Shown here: positions 1-7,091 of the stretch, piece by piece | Numbering within the stretch: position 1 is the first letter of the stretch | Layout: each line of letters opens with the position of its first letter | Assembly (NCBI GenBank): GCA_015501075.1 | Contig: JADNYJ010000894.1 | Coordinates: 1-10,188, forward strand | Direction: 5' to 3' | Source: Gymnopilus junonius | Lineage: Eukaryota; Basidiomycota; Agaricomycetes; Agaricales; Galerinaceae | Length of the DNA: 10,188 bases | Program-made: the position numbers and the translations under genes | Notes under the pieces: generated by a model | The model's input: the letters and a program-made list of their open reading frames with translations, nothing else | Databases searched by the model: none | Told to the model about the DNA's origin: nothing

Positions 1-73
1 GAAGTACATCGATATGACCATAGTTCTGGTTACAATTGTACGAAATAATTCTAATGTCCTCCTTTCTTCTCAT
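1..73 (-). pseudogene. LINE A ORF2, N-terminal fragment (endonuclease start)
   Basis: The first 24 codons of ORF2 are visible before the window edge. The ATG at 73-71 follows the ORF1 stop (78-76) with the same TGA-TA-ATG spacing as LINE B. The peptide contains IISYNCNQNYGHIDVL, the start of an exonuclease-endonuclease-phosphatase (APE-like) domain, which nicks target DNA to prime reverse transcription in this class of elements. The fragment itself has no stop, but its upstream ORF1 partner is heavily damaged, so I treat the element as dead. It differs from LINE B by a few substitutions, for example I for V at residue 7. Confidence 0.75.
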
Positions 74-75
74 TA

Positions 76-298
76 TCAAGCTAGAGGGGGGACGTTAGAC
101 GTCAAGGTCCGGAGGGCACATCTATCACGTACCTCGCAGTATTTGGCAATGATCCAATCGTGATCGAAGTGGTGTTCCCAGAACTTGCAGTTGCATCCTG
201 TGGCAGGGTGCTCGCCCCAACAGTTGGGGCAGCGGGCCTTGTGGGGGCATGGCTCACCCGCTGGGGTGGGGTGGCGCATACTGTCCGAGTCTGGTGGG
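76..298 (-). pseudogene. LINE A ORF1, C-terminal part (zinc-knuckle end)
   Basis: This is the C-terminal end of ORF1, cut off from the rest by the foldback insertion. It keeps the third Cys/His cluster (CPHKARCPNCWGEHPAT) followed by a conserved tail ending TLTSNVPPLA and a TGA at 78-76. In non-LTR elements such knuckles bind the element RNA in the ribonucleoprotein particle. One knuckle-region residue differs from LINE B (TGCNC here, TGHNC there), which removes a His. The reading frame agrees with the upstream half at 3109-4878 once the insert and one target duplication are discounted. Confidence 0.8.
291..298. repeat. Left 8-bp target-site duplication of the foldback element
   Basis: Sequence CTGGTGGG lies immediately outside the left terminus. 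The right copy (3109-3116) is CCGGCGGG. The two differ only at two positions, each a C-to-T change at a CpG. The uninterrupted LINE B sequence (8488-8495, reverse complement CTGGCAGG) shows a single copy of this octamer between the same flanks, so the duplication is supported by an empty site. Confidence 0.88.
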
Positions 299-320
299 CA
301 CTTCAGGACACCCTTTTGGG

Positions 321-370
321 GGGCCTCTAAGGCTAATTTTTGCATGTCGAACTATTAGCCTTGGAGGCCC
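321..370 (+). repeat. Subterminal hairpin, left arm
   Basis: GGGCCTCTAAGGCTAAT (321-337) can pair with ATTAGCCTTGGAGGCCC (354-370): a 17-bp stem with one T-G pair and a 16-nt loop. It begins 22 bp inside the terminus and is mirrored at 3037-3086. A shorter inverted repeat follows directly (AGGAAAC 372-378 with GTTTCCT 392-398). Subterminal palindromes often act as transposase-binding or hairpin-stabilising sites; that role here is inferred. Confidence 0.75.
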
Positions 371-481
371 TAGGAAACAGTTTTTAGGAGAGTTTCCTGG
401 GGTAAAACTATTTCTTTTGAGAGAATTTCTGGCAACTGTTTCCTGTGTTTAAAATGAATATTTTCTGTCATGTCACACCAT

Positions 482-900
482 CCTGGCAACTCTTCTGGCA
501 ATTCTTCTGGCAATTGTTGGGGTGATTCTTTGGCAATTGTTGGGGCGATTGTTGGGGCGATTCTTCTCATGATTCTTCTGGCAATTGTTGGGGCAATTCT
601 TCTGGCAATTCTTTGGCAATTGTTGGCACAATTCTTCTGGCAATTCTTTGGCAATTGTTGGCACAATTCTTCTGGCAATTCTTTGGCAATTGTTGGGGCA
701 ATTCTTCAGGTAATTAAATTGTTGGGGTGATTCTTCCAGCAATTGTTTAGGAAATTGTTAGGGCAATTGTTGGGCAATTCTTCCAGCAATGCTTTGGGCA
801 ACTCTTCAAGCAACTCTTCATGCAATTGTTAGGGTAATTGTTGGGCAACTCTTTGGGCAACTCTTTGTTTGGGCAATTCTTAGGGCAATTGTACTAGCAA
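482..900. repeat. 12-bp minisatellite, left arm (GGCAATTGTTGG family)
   Basis: Tandem units of mostly 12 bp built on GGCAATT, alternating GGCAATTGTTGG, GGCAATTCTTCT and an 11-bp GGCAATTCTTT. A 35-bp higher-order unit combining three of them occurs at 604-638 and 639-673 and begins again at 674. Many units contain the palindrome CAATTG. Because the period is a multiple of three and the units lack stops in most frames, long open frames appear on both strands; I do not read them as genes. Confidence 0.85.
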
Positions 901-1004
901 TGATTTAGCAATTGTTTGGTAAACAAGTCAAGTATCTTTAGAACAAATATCTATCAAATACAGATGTAGGACAGAGTTTTTCATTAGTTTTTTAAAGAGT
1001 TTTC

Positions 1005-1628
1005 TGAGAAACAATTTTCCAAACAATTGGATAGACAGTTTTCTCAACAATTTCTCTAATAGTTGTCTAAACAATTTCTCCAACAGTTTCCTCAACAGTT
1101 GCCTCAACAATTTCCTCAACAGTTGCCCCAACAGTTTCTCCAAGAGTTGCCCCAAGAATTGCCTCAACAATTTCCTCAACAGTTTCCTCAACAGTTGCCT
1201 CAACAATTTCCTCAACAGTTGCCCCAACAGTTTCTCCAAGAGTTGCCCCAAGAATTGCCTCAACAATTTCCTCAACAATTTCCCCAACAGTTGCCCCAAC
1301 AGTTTCCCTAAGAGTTGCCCCAAGAATTGCCCCAAGAATTGCCTTAACAATTTCCTCAACAATTTCCTCAACAGTTTCCCCAATAGTTGCCTCAAGAATT
1401 ACCCTAACAATTTCCTCAACAATTTCCTCAACAGTTTCCCCAACAGTTGCCCTAACAGTTTCCCGAAGAGTTGCCCCAACAGTTTCTCCAAGAGTTGCCC
1501 CAAGAATTGCCTCAACAATTTCCTCAACAGTTTCCCCAACAGTTGCCTCAAGAATTACCCCAACAGTTTCCTCAACAGTTGCCCCAAGAATTGCCTCAAC
1601 AATTTCCTCAATAGTTTCCTCAATAGTT
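1005..1628. repeat. 12-bp minisatellite, inner left block (CCTCAACAATTT family)
   Basis: Roughly fifty tandem 12-bp units such as CCTCAACAATTT, CCTCAACAGTTG, CCCCAACAGTTT and CCCCAAGAATTG. Only the outer part (to about 1160) is mirrored in the right arm (about 2145-2290); the rest is a left-side expansion. The unit shares its core with the first minisatellite read on the opposite strand (CAACAATTGCC against GGCAATTGTTG), so both arrays probably descend from one motif. On the minus strand the repeat gives a Leu/Lys-rich open frame, on the plus strand a Pro-Gln-Gln one; both look like by-products. Confidence 0.85.
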
Positions 1629-2144
1629 CACTTCAGATTATCTATATTGTTATGTCTTTGTATCTAGTTGGCTTTAATGTCTAGACAAATAATATTGGAC
1701 AAAATTTTACATCTAATTAATCCTTATATATAATTAATATTAATATTTAATCTAATCTACTTTATCCTATCTAATTATTTTATCTTATCTATATCTCACT
1801 GCTTATCTAATTGTATATCTTATCTGCTTATCTTATCTATTTATCTTATCTGTTTATCTTATCTGTATCTTATATCTTATCTCATTATCTTATCTATATC
1901 TTATATCTTATCTTATTATCTATCAATTTAAAAGCAGTAAAAGCTCACTATCTGCTCATCAGATATATATTTTGTCATTTGCATGTTTTTTTTTCAGGGA
2001 TTTTAGAAAGCTAAATGTATATTTGGTTTCTAGATATAATTACAAAGCAGATAGAGTGCTTTTTATACCCAAAAGAGCTCTGCAAGGGATGGATGCAGTT
2101 TTAAACATTTGGATGAGCCTCTAAAGTACCATAGGTGTAAGTTC
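1629..2144. other. AT-rich non-coding centre of the foldback element
   Basis: About 515 bp with no partner in the other arm and no credible coding frame. It holds a TTATCT-rich array (1761-1922), an 11-bp T run near 1986-1995 and otherwise plain AT-rich sequence. An autonomous DNA transposon would carry its transposase here; this one does not. The octamer CACTTCAG, the same as the element terminus, occurs at 1629-1636, right where the minisatellite ends, which may be chance. Confidence 0.75.
1761..1922. repeat. TTATCT (AGATAA) array in the element centre
   Basis: By hand count about fifteen TTATCT hexamers occur in about 160 bp, in irregular units of about 10-13 bp (for example CTTATCTGTTTAT). 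On the minus strand each reads AGATAA, matching the HGATAR core bound by fungal GATA factors. It may be only a simple repeat; a regulatory role is speculative. Confidence 0.65.
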
Positions 2145-2419
2145 TTGGAGAAACTCTTGGGGCAACTCTTAGGGAAACTGTTGGGGCAACTGTTGAGGAA
2201 ATTGTTGAGGCAATTGTTGAGGAAACTGTTGGAGAAATTGTTTAGACAACTATTAGAGAAATTGTTGAGAAAACTGTCTATCCAATTGTTTGGAAAATTG
2301 TTTCTCAGAAAACTCTTTAAAAAACTAATGAAAAACTCTGTCCTACATCTGTATTTGATAGATATTTGTTCTAAAGATACTTGACTTGTTTACCAAACAA
2401 TTGCTAAATCATTGCTAGT

Positions 2420-2925
2420 ACAATTGCCCTAAGAATTGCCCAAACAAAGAGTTGCCCAAAGAGTTGCCCAACAATTACCCTAACAATTGCATGAAGAGTT
2501 GCTTGAAGAGTTGCCCAAAGCATTGCTGGAAGAATTGCCCAACAATTGCTCTAACAATTTCCTAAACAATTGCTGGAAGAATCACCCCAACAATTTAATT
2601 ACCTGAAGAATTGCCCCAACAATTGCCAAAGAATTGCCAGAAGAATTGTGCCAACAATTGCCAAAGAATTGCCAGAAGAATTGTGCCAACAATTGCCAAA
2701 GAATTGCCAGAAGAATTGCCCCAACAATTGCCAGAAGAATCATGAGAAGAATCGCCCCAACAATCGCCCCAACAATTGCCAAAGAATCACCCCAACAATT
2801 GCCAGAAGAATTGCCAGAAGAATTGCCCCAACAATTGCCCCAACAATTGCCAGAAGAATCGCCCCAACAATTGCCAAAGAATCGCCCCAACAATTGCCAG
2901 AAGAGTTGCCAGAAGAGTTGCCACG
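2420..2925. repeat. 12-bp minisatellite, right arm (CCAACAATTGCC family)
   Basis: Complement of the left array at 482-900, with about eight more units. The 35-bp higher-order unit is present as GCCAACAATTGCCAAAGAAT followed by TGCCAGAAGAATTG, repeated around 2648-2715. The extra copies lie toward the terminus (about 2780-2900), where units read CCCCAACAATTGCCAGAAGA and variants. Confidence 0.85.
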
Positions 2926-3036
2926 ATGGTGTGACATGACAGAAAATATTCATTTTAAACACAGGAAACAGTTGCCAGAAATTCTCTCAAAAGAAATAGT
3001 TTTACCCCAGGAAACTCTCCTAAAAACTGTTTCCTA

Positions 3037-3086
3037 GGGCCTCCAAGGCTAATAGTTCGACATGCAAAAATTAGCCTTAGAGGCCC
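3037..3086 (-). repeat. Subterminal hairpin, right arm
   Basis: GGGCCTCCAAGGCTAAT (3037-3053) pairs with ATTAGCCTTAGAGGCCC (3070-3086), the mirror image of the hairpin at 321-370, including the one T-G mismatch position in the stem. It ends 22 bp from the right terminus. Confidence 0.75.
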
Positions 3087-3108
3087 CCCAAAAGGGTGTC
3101 CTGAAGTG

Positions 3109-3116
3109 CCGGCGGG
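3109..3116. repeat. Right 8-bp target-site duplication of the foldback element
   Basis: CCGGCGGG directly abuts the right terminus (…CTGAAGTG, ending at 3108). It retains both CpGs that have become TpG in the left copy at 291-298. Confidence 0.88.
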
Positions 3117-4878
3117 GGCCGGTTACAGCAAGGCGCAAGGGCGCGATGCTCATCAGTGGCATGGGGCCTGCCACACTGTGCACAGTGATGCTGGTGGGCC
3201 CTACAATCCTTGGTGAGATGACCCCAGTGCTGGCAGTGCTGGCACATGGGGACACCTCATCGGGCGGCGGCTGGCTTTACATAAAGCAGCTCGTCCTTGT
3301 AGCAAAAAGCTTTGTTGATAAGCATCTTCGCAGTTCGTCCAGTCTGGGAGTCCCAGATCTCAAAGTAGCAGTCAAACTTAGAGCTCTTTGCTGATTGACG
3401 TACAAGGTGTGCATGCCCTGCAAAAGGAATGCCCGAGAAGAGGGGGGCCCTTTCGAGCGCTCTCTCAATGTCGGCGATGGTGGTGGGAGTCCTCTGGAAG
3501 ACATCCGTATAATAGGGACATCCAAAACCTTCAGGAAGGCTTTGGACATCGGAAGTCTGACCCAAGGTGTCATCTCCTTATTAGCATCGGAGGTGCCTTG
3601 GACAACATTATAGATTGCACCCCGGAGGAGCATAAGCTCATCAGTCATGGGTACATGATTGGTGTGCAGGGCCCACCTGCGATAGGCAGGCTCCGCAGAA
3701 GTGATCTGAATGTCGAATCGATCGAGGGCCATCATCTGGTTGATCTCATCAACCAGCATGGCGAGTATGACGTTCATTGGCGCACAGTCATTGAACACCA
3801 CAAGAACTTGGCGGCACATCGGGCCTGCTGTAACATAGTCCAGCCCTTTAGACTTGGCTGGGGTAGAGGGTCGAGATGGGCCCTGAGAGGGTCCAGGACC
3901 GGGGTCTGGGCCCAGGCCTGAAGCGGCCCGGGTCCAGGTTTGTGGTGCCATTTGAGCGACTGCATGCTCAAAATAGCGATTAGTAAGCGACCTGCAGGTC
4001 GAGGACCCCAGAACTGGTGTCCGGAGTTTCGAGGCAAAGGAGTGCTTGGGATGGGAGGAGAGGGGAATGGGAGGGGGCCCTGGAGGGGGCGGCCTCTGGT
4101 ATTGGACCAGCTTAGCCTTTTGTTTGCGAGGCTGAAGCTTAGCACGAGAAGGGGCAGGAGCGGGAGCCTTGGGGGGCTCCTCAGGGTCTGCTGGGGGGCC
4201 AGTCTGCTTTGGAGGGGCAGTCTGGGAAGATGAGGGCTCGGGAGGGGGAGCAGAGGCTTCCCCTCAAGTCTTCGCTAGGTCTCAATACATGAGGTCCACT
4301 AGGGAACTATCAGAATCGAGAAGGTTATGAACGATTGACCATCTAAGAGACGGTGATCATGTGCTGACACCCGTGGCCTCCTTGGCCCAAGGGGAGGTAG
4401 TGACCGAATTCACTATCCTAGTGAACAGGCTGGCATAGTCAGGGCGATCTGCCCCTGATAAAGTAGAAGGACCATTGGTCATCATAAATGAACCAATGGT
4501 CTTCAGAGACTCTGCCACAGCAACCCAGTCCCCCTCTGATCCTGTGAGGGAAAGGGCAGTAGGCTGCAGCTCTGGAGAGGTGCTTGGGAGAGGAAAGCGA
4601 ACGGTATTGTCATCCTCCCCCATGGAAACATCGGGGGACGAAGCCCTTGAAGCAATGGGAGTAGTGGCCCGTGAGTGCATCACTGACCAAGACTCAGCCT
4701 CCTCCCACTCGCGAGGAGCAGGGGTGGATGAAGCATATCTCTCTCGAACAGATTGAGAGGATGAAGAACCCTCAGGGGTTGGGGATTTGGTGCTCGAAGC
4801 TCCGATGGGTGGAATACACCTGCCAGAGGCAGAGAGGGAGGGGTGCTTGGGTGCAGACGATGACGATCACTCGGCCAT
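3109..4878 (-). pseudogene. LINE A ORF1, main part (Gag-like RNA-binding protein), broken
   Basis: Likely ORF1 protein of a fungal LINE, which coats element RNA. The frame starts at ATG 4878-4876, though the true start is uncertain. A Ser/Pro-rich N-terminus leads to EGDWVAVAES (near 4543), a Pro-rich linker, a conserved region around HTNHVPMTDELMLLRGAIYN, then DSQTGRTAKMLINKAF and the first knuckle CQHCQHWGHLTKDC near 3240-3200. Lesions in frame: TGA at 4869-4867, 4359-4357, 4284-4282, 4266-4264 and 3259-3257, and a one-base deletion in the C run at 3515-3517. LINE B has CGA at the 4284 and 4266 codons. With the C-terminal piece (76-298) the intact protein would have had about 660 residues. 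The frame is otherwise open from 4263 to 3515. I recognise the class, not a named gene. Confidence 0.82.
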
Positions 4879-4890
4879 TGACTTGCACTA

Positions 4891-5034
4891 AAGGTGCATA
4901 CACACTCGAATAGCAATAAACACTATCCAAGGACCAGATCACAGGTTGTTGAAGAAAGTTGCAGTGTTGCGAGTATATCGACATTTTGCAATGGTGGTGG
5001 TCTGTGGGAAAGAAGGATGCTCATTCTGCCCACT
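4891..5034 (+). other. Copia leader, possibly with the end of the 5' LTR
   Basis: Between the LINE A 5' end and the gag start. It contains AATAAA at 4915-4920 and a GTATATCGACA stretch (4971-4982) that would suit the CA end of an LTR, followed by a G/T-rich stretch where a tRNA primer-binding site would lie. No second LTR is present in the window to compare with, and I could not identify the primer tRNA, so the LTR reading is tentative. The gag frame happens to be open across this stretch. Confidence 0.35.
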
Positions 5035-5826
5035 ATGAACACCAACTCCACTCCTACCTTCCAAAAACTTTCTGACACCAACTATGGCACCTGGAACGGT
5101 GAAATGGAGGCCTGGTTCTGTGCAACTGGCCTGTGGCGCATAGTGTCTGCTAAGCAAGTTAAGCCCAGAATTTCAACCTCATCCACTGACTCAGACCTCG
5201 AAAAAGTGGAGATTTGGGAGCAGAAAGCAGACAAGGCAGCTGGAATACTGTTCTTGATGGTGGAGGCACCACAGAGAGTGCATTTCAATGGAATCAGGGA
5301 TGATCCAGTGGCAATGTGGAAGGCTTTGGAGGACATCCATTTGCAGAAGAAGCCAGGTTCTAGGTTCAATGCCTATGATGACCTATTCTCTATTCACAAT
5401 TTAGAGGAGGAATCACTGCAGGCCCTTCTCAATCGAGTTGACACCACTCTGCAGCAAATTAGGGACCTCAGACCGAAGGATTTCACTCTGGAGAAGCTGG
5501 ATGAGGAGTTGGCTTGCATGGCACTCATTAGGGCACTCCCTGATGAATACAGCGCATTTGTGTCATCTCTACTGCTCAAGGACTCCCTCTCCAAGTCTAC
5601 TCTTCAAGCTGCATTTGTTACAGAGGATATACAATGCAAACGATGTGCAAATGATGCTATATCAGTTGGGAGCGCTCTGGCTGCTTCCTCTGACTCTGGG
5701 AAGCATCCCTGTATCTTCTGCAATGACCCAGCGCATGGAATCAAGGATTGCGATGCCTACAAGCGAGGAGCAGAGTATGCAACCAACAAGCGCACTATCT
5801 GGGCCAATAAGCCACCAAAAGTGTGA
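5035..5826 (+). CDS. gag: Copia Gag polyprotein (UBN2-type)
   Basis: A 263-residue capsid-type protein that would assemble the virus-like particle. The N-terminus has the family pattern of a Leu-Ser-x-x-Asn-Tyr-x-x-Trp motif (LSDTNYGTW, residues 12-20) followed by MEAWF. A helical UBN2-like body follows, with MWKALEDIHL and LNRVDTTLQQIRDL. A canonical CX2CX4HX4C zinc knuckle lies at residues 226-239 (CIFCNDPAHGIKDC). I chose the ATG at 5035 because homologous Gags usually start just before the LSDTNY motif; an in-frame ATG at 5017 is equally possible. Copia elements normally have one continuous gag-pol frame, so the TGA at 5824-5826 probably reflects a frameshift just upstream rather than a true end. 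This is the only open protein frame of expected length here, but I see no evidence that it is expressed. Confidence 0.8.
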   Translation: MNTNSTPTFQKLSDTNYGTWNGEMEAWFCATGLWRIVSAKQVKPRISTSSTDSDLEKVEIWEQKADKAAGILFLMVEAPQRVHFNGIRDDPVAMWKALEDIHLQKKPGSRFNAYDDLFSIHNLEEESLQALLNRVDTTLQQIRDLRPKDFTLEKLDEELACMALIRALPDEYSAFVSSLLLKDSLSKSTLQAAFVTEDIQCKRCANDAISVGSALAASSDSGKHPCIFCNDPAHGIKDCDAYKRGAEYATNKRTIWANKPPKV

Positions 5827-7091
5827 AAAGCAAGGCTGCAGCTGCAGCTGCCTCCACAGACTCCACATCTTCGTCAGGAGTGACTGAATTCACTGGAAAT
5901 GCAAGTCATGCTCTTCTACCTCACTCCCACCTGCTGATAATGACTGGACTGCAGACACAGGTGCCACATCTCATATGACCCCACATCATCATTGGATGTG
6001 CAATTACATTCCCTTTCGCACTGGGGTGAAGTTAGCAGATGGCAGCATTGTTAGTTCAGCAGGAATTGGAACTGTGGTGTTTCACCCAGTTATTAGAGGT
6101 TAGGCAATACATCCAGTAGAGTTTTCTAGAGTCCTTCATGTACCAGCACTTCAATCAAACCTTCTCTCATGCCTATACCTTGTCAGAGTAAAGGGCTTTG
6201 AGATTCACATCAATTCAGAGCAAATGGCCTTCAATCTGCGAAATGAGACCCTATTCTGCGCTCCCTTGAAGTCCAACAACTCTGCAATTCTGGGAGGACG
6301 CACCGCACTTAGTCAAGAGTCTGCACACTGGGTTTCAACGCTACCACTTACTCCTACACTCTGGCATTGTCGCTGTGGTCACCACAATCATGCAGACATC
6401 TCTAAGATGCACAGAAATGGTCTGGTGACTGGAATGACTCTGGATTTGAAGGAAAAGCCTGACTTAGTTTGTGAGCCTTGTTTAGCAGGCAAGATGCATT
6501 CCAATCCTTTCCCAACTTCACCCAGCAGAGCTACCAAGCCTCTAGAGCTTGTACACTCAGATCTGCATGGCCCCATTTGTACTTCAACTCCTGAGGGCTA
6601 TAGGTACTGGGTCACTTATATTGATGACTGCACTTCACTCCGAGCTGCCTACCTTCTAAAGCAAAAGAGCGAAACATTTACAGCCTTCAAACAGTTCAAA
6701 GCATGGGCAGAGAACCAATTGGATGCAAAAATCAAAGCATTACAGGATGATAAAGCTGGGGAATACATGTCTAAGGAGTTTATCACATTTACAGACAGTT
6801 GTGGGATAATTAGGTGACACAGCACCAGGAATAGGCCACAACAGAATGGAGTAGCAGAGAGAGCAAACAGAACTATGTCTGATGATATCTCAGCAATGCT
6901 CTTTGAAGCTGGCCTGCCCCTTTGGTTCTGGGCCTATGCACTTGCAACAATGATACATGTCTGGAATCGCATCCCTACATCCACTCTATCAGATTCAACA
7001 CCTTATGAAGCCTGGAACCACCAGAAACCAGACATTTCGCATTTCAGAGTTTGGGGATGCTTAGCCTATGTCTTTATTCAGAAGGACAATG
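5823..7091 (+). pseudogene. pol: Copia pol fragment: protease and integrase, broken
   Basis: Continuation of gag into pol through two frame changes: about 5815 (a Lys/Ala/Ser-rich linker in the next frame) and about 5911 (into the protease frame). The protease active site is WTADTGATSHM with catalytic Asp at 5954. A TAG at 6101-6103 follows. Integrase has the zinc-binding pre-integrase region (LWHCRCGHHNHADISKM to CEPCLAGK) and the catalytic triad: Asp in VHSDLHGP (6560), Asp in QDDKAGEY (6749) and Glu in NGVAERANR (6857). A TGA at 6815-6817 interrupts it between the second and third catalytic residues; a CGA origin is plausible. It ends near 7091 at the LINE B junction, before any reverse transcriptase. 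The encoded activities would be polyprotein cleavage and cDNA insertion; this copy can do neither. Confidence 0.85.

Larger units (their letters stand above)
299..1160 (+). repeat. Left inverted arm of the foldback element
   Basis: Complementary to 2145-3108 by hand alignment. Shared landmarks in order: terminus, subterminal hairpin (321-370), a unique stretch ending near 480, 12-bp minisatellite (about 482-900), a unique stretch about 905-1020 that includes AAGTCAAGTATC at 925, and the start of a second 12-bp repeat. The distance from the terminus to landmarks differs between arms by a constant 95 bp from position 566 onward, so the length difference sits in one place within the first minisatellite. 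Beyond about 1160 the left repeat continues without a mirrored partner. Confidence 0.85.
299..3108. mobile_element. Non-autonomous foldback-type DNA transposon with minisatellite arms
   Basis: A 2,810-bp insertion inside LINE A ORF1. Its termini are exact inverted repeats, CACTTCAGGACACCC at 299 and its complement ending at 3108, flanked by an 8-bp target duplication. The inverted arms run about 299-1160 and 2145-3108; the right arm carries about 95 bp more minisatellite (close to eight 12-bp units). The centre is AT-rich and non-coding. I see no transposase, so it must have been moved in trans. An 8-bp duplication fits hAT or KDZ (Zisupton-like) elements, and long arms with 8-11-bp duplications also occur in Mutator-like foldbacks. 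The CACTT end is not the usual hAT terminus (YARNG). The superfamily is therefore open. Confidence 0.85.
2145..3108 (-). repeat. Right inverted arm of the foldback element
   Basis: Reverse complement of 299-1160 with the landmarks in mirrored order. Matched sequence is nearly identical; the first 80 or so codon-lengths of minisatellite starting near 2570 and the corresponding part of the left arm translate identically. It differs by the 95-bp extra block and scattered substitutions. This similarity is higher than that between the two LINE copies, as expected if the element is younger than its host or the arms are homogenised by gene conversion. Confidence 0.85.
1..4890 (-). mobile_element. 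LINE copy A (non-LTR retrotransposon, minus strand), split by a foldback element
   Basis: Read on the minus strand, this is a non-LTR retrotransposon whose ORF1 begins near 4878 and ends at 76, with ORF2 starting at 73 and leaving the window. It matches LINE copy B (7092-8770) over its whole shared length, with frequent transitions and some small indels. The element is interrupted at 299-3108. Removing that insert and one 8-bp target duplication leaves an ORF1 of 1,985 bp, one base short of a whole number of codons, which agrees with the single-base deletion seen near 3515. The 5' boundary is placed near 4880-4890 because sequence to the right looks like copia leader or LTR; it could be off by some tens of bases. 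The clade (Tad1-like is my guess) cannot be settled without the reverse transcriptase. Confidence 0.85.
4891..7091 (+). mobile_element. Ty1/copia retrotransposon, truncated
   Basis: A plus-strand LTR retrotransposon in the order gag, protease, integrase, which is the copia (not gypsy) order because integrase precedes reverse transcriptase. The left side meets the LINE A 5' end. The right side stops just after the integrase core (FRVWGCLAYVFIQKD), where homology to LINE A begins with GAGGGGGACTGGG. Reverse transcriptase, RNase H and the 3' LTR are absent; if LINE B inserted here, they should lie beyond its 3' end, outside the window. Pol needs several frame corrections, so the element is inactive. 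Confidence 0.88.

Noticed and set aside
299..313. CACTA-type (CMC) transposon end because the terminus begins CACT
   Set aside because: CACTA elements duplicate 2-3 bp; the duplication here is 8 bp and confirmed by an empty site.
482..900. Possible CRISPR-like array
   Set aside because: The units are contiguous, with no unique spacers between repeats, and the setting is a eukaryotic transposon.
1063..1311. Plus-strand frame of PQQFPQQL repeats, resembling cereal storage-protein repeats
   Set aside because: It is a direct by-product of a 12-bp tandem repeat that is open in several frames on both strands, with no non-repeat domain.
1629..1636. Internal copy of the terminus octamer CACTTCAG, and a partial match at 2116-2127 to the hairpin sequence at 321-332
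   Set aside because: Eight to twelve bases are too short to claim remnants of an older element; chance matches are expected in 10 kb.
2570..3037. A 155-codon plus-strand frame in the right arm that could be taken for a gene
   Set aside because: It consists of minisatellite (repeats of IARRIAPTI and similar), its length changes with repeat number between arms, and its last part runs into the inverted terminal sequence.
3501..3525. Programmed -1 frameshift in LINE ORF1
   Set aside because: No X-XXY-YYZ slippery heptamer is visible in the upstream frame, and the two copies reach the shift by different single-base losses; kept only as an oddity.
3388..3921. Plus-strand open frame of 177 codons opposite LINE A ORF1
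   Set aside because: It is the antisense shadow of the LINE protein, whose motifs are on the minus strand and shared with LINE B.
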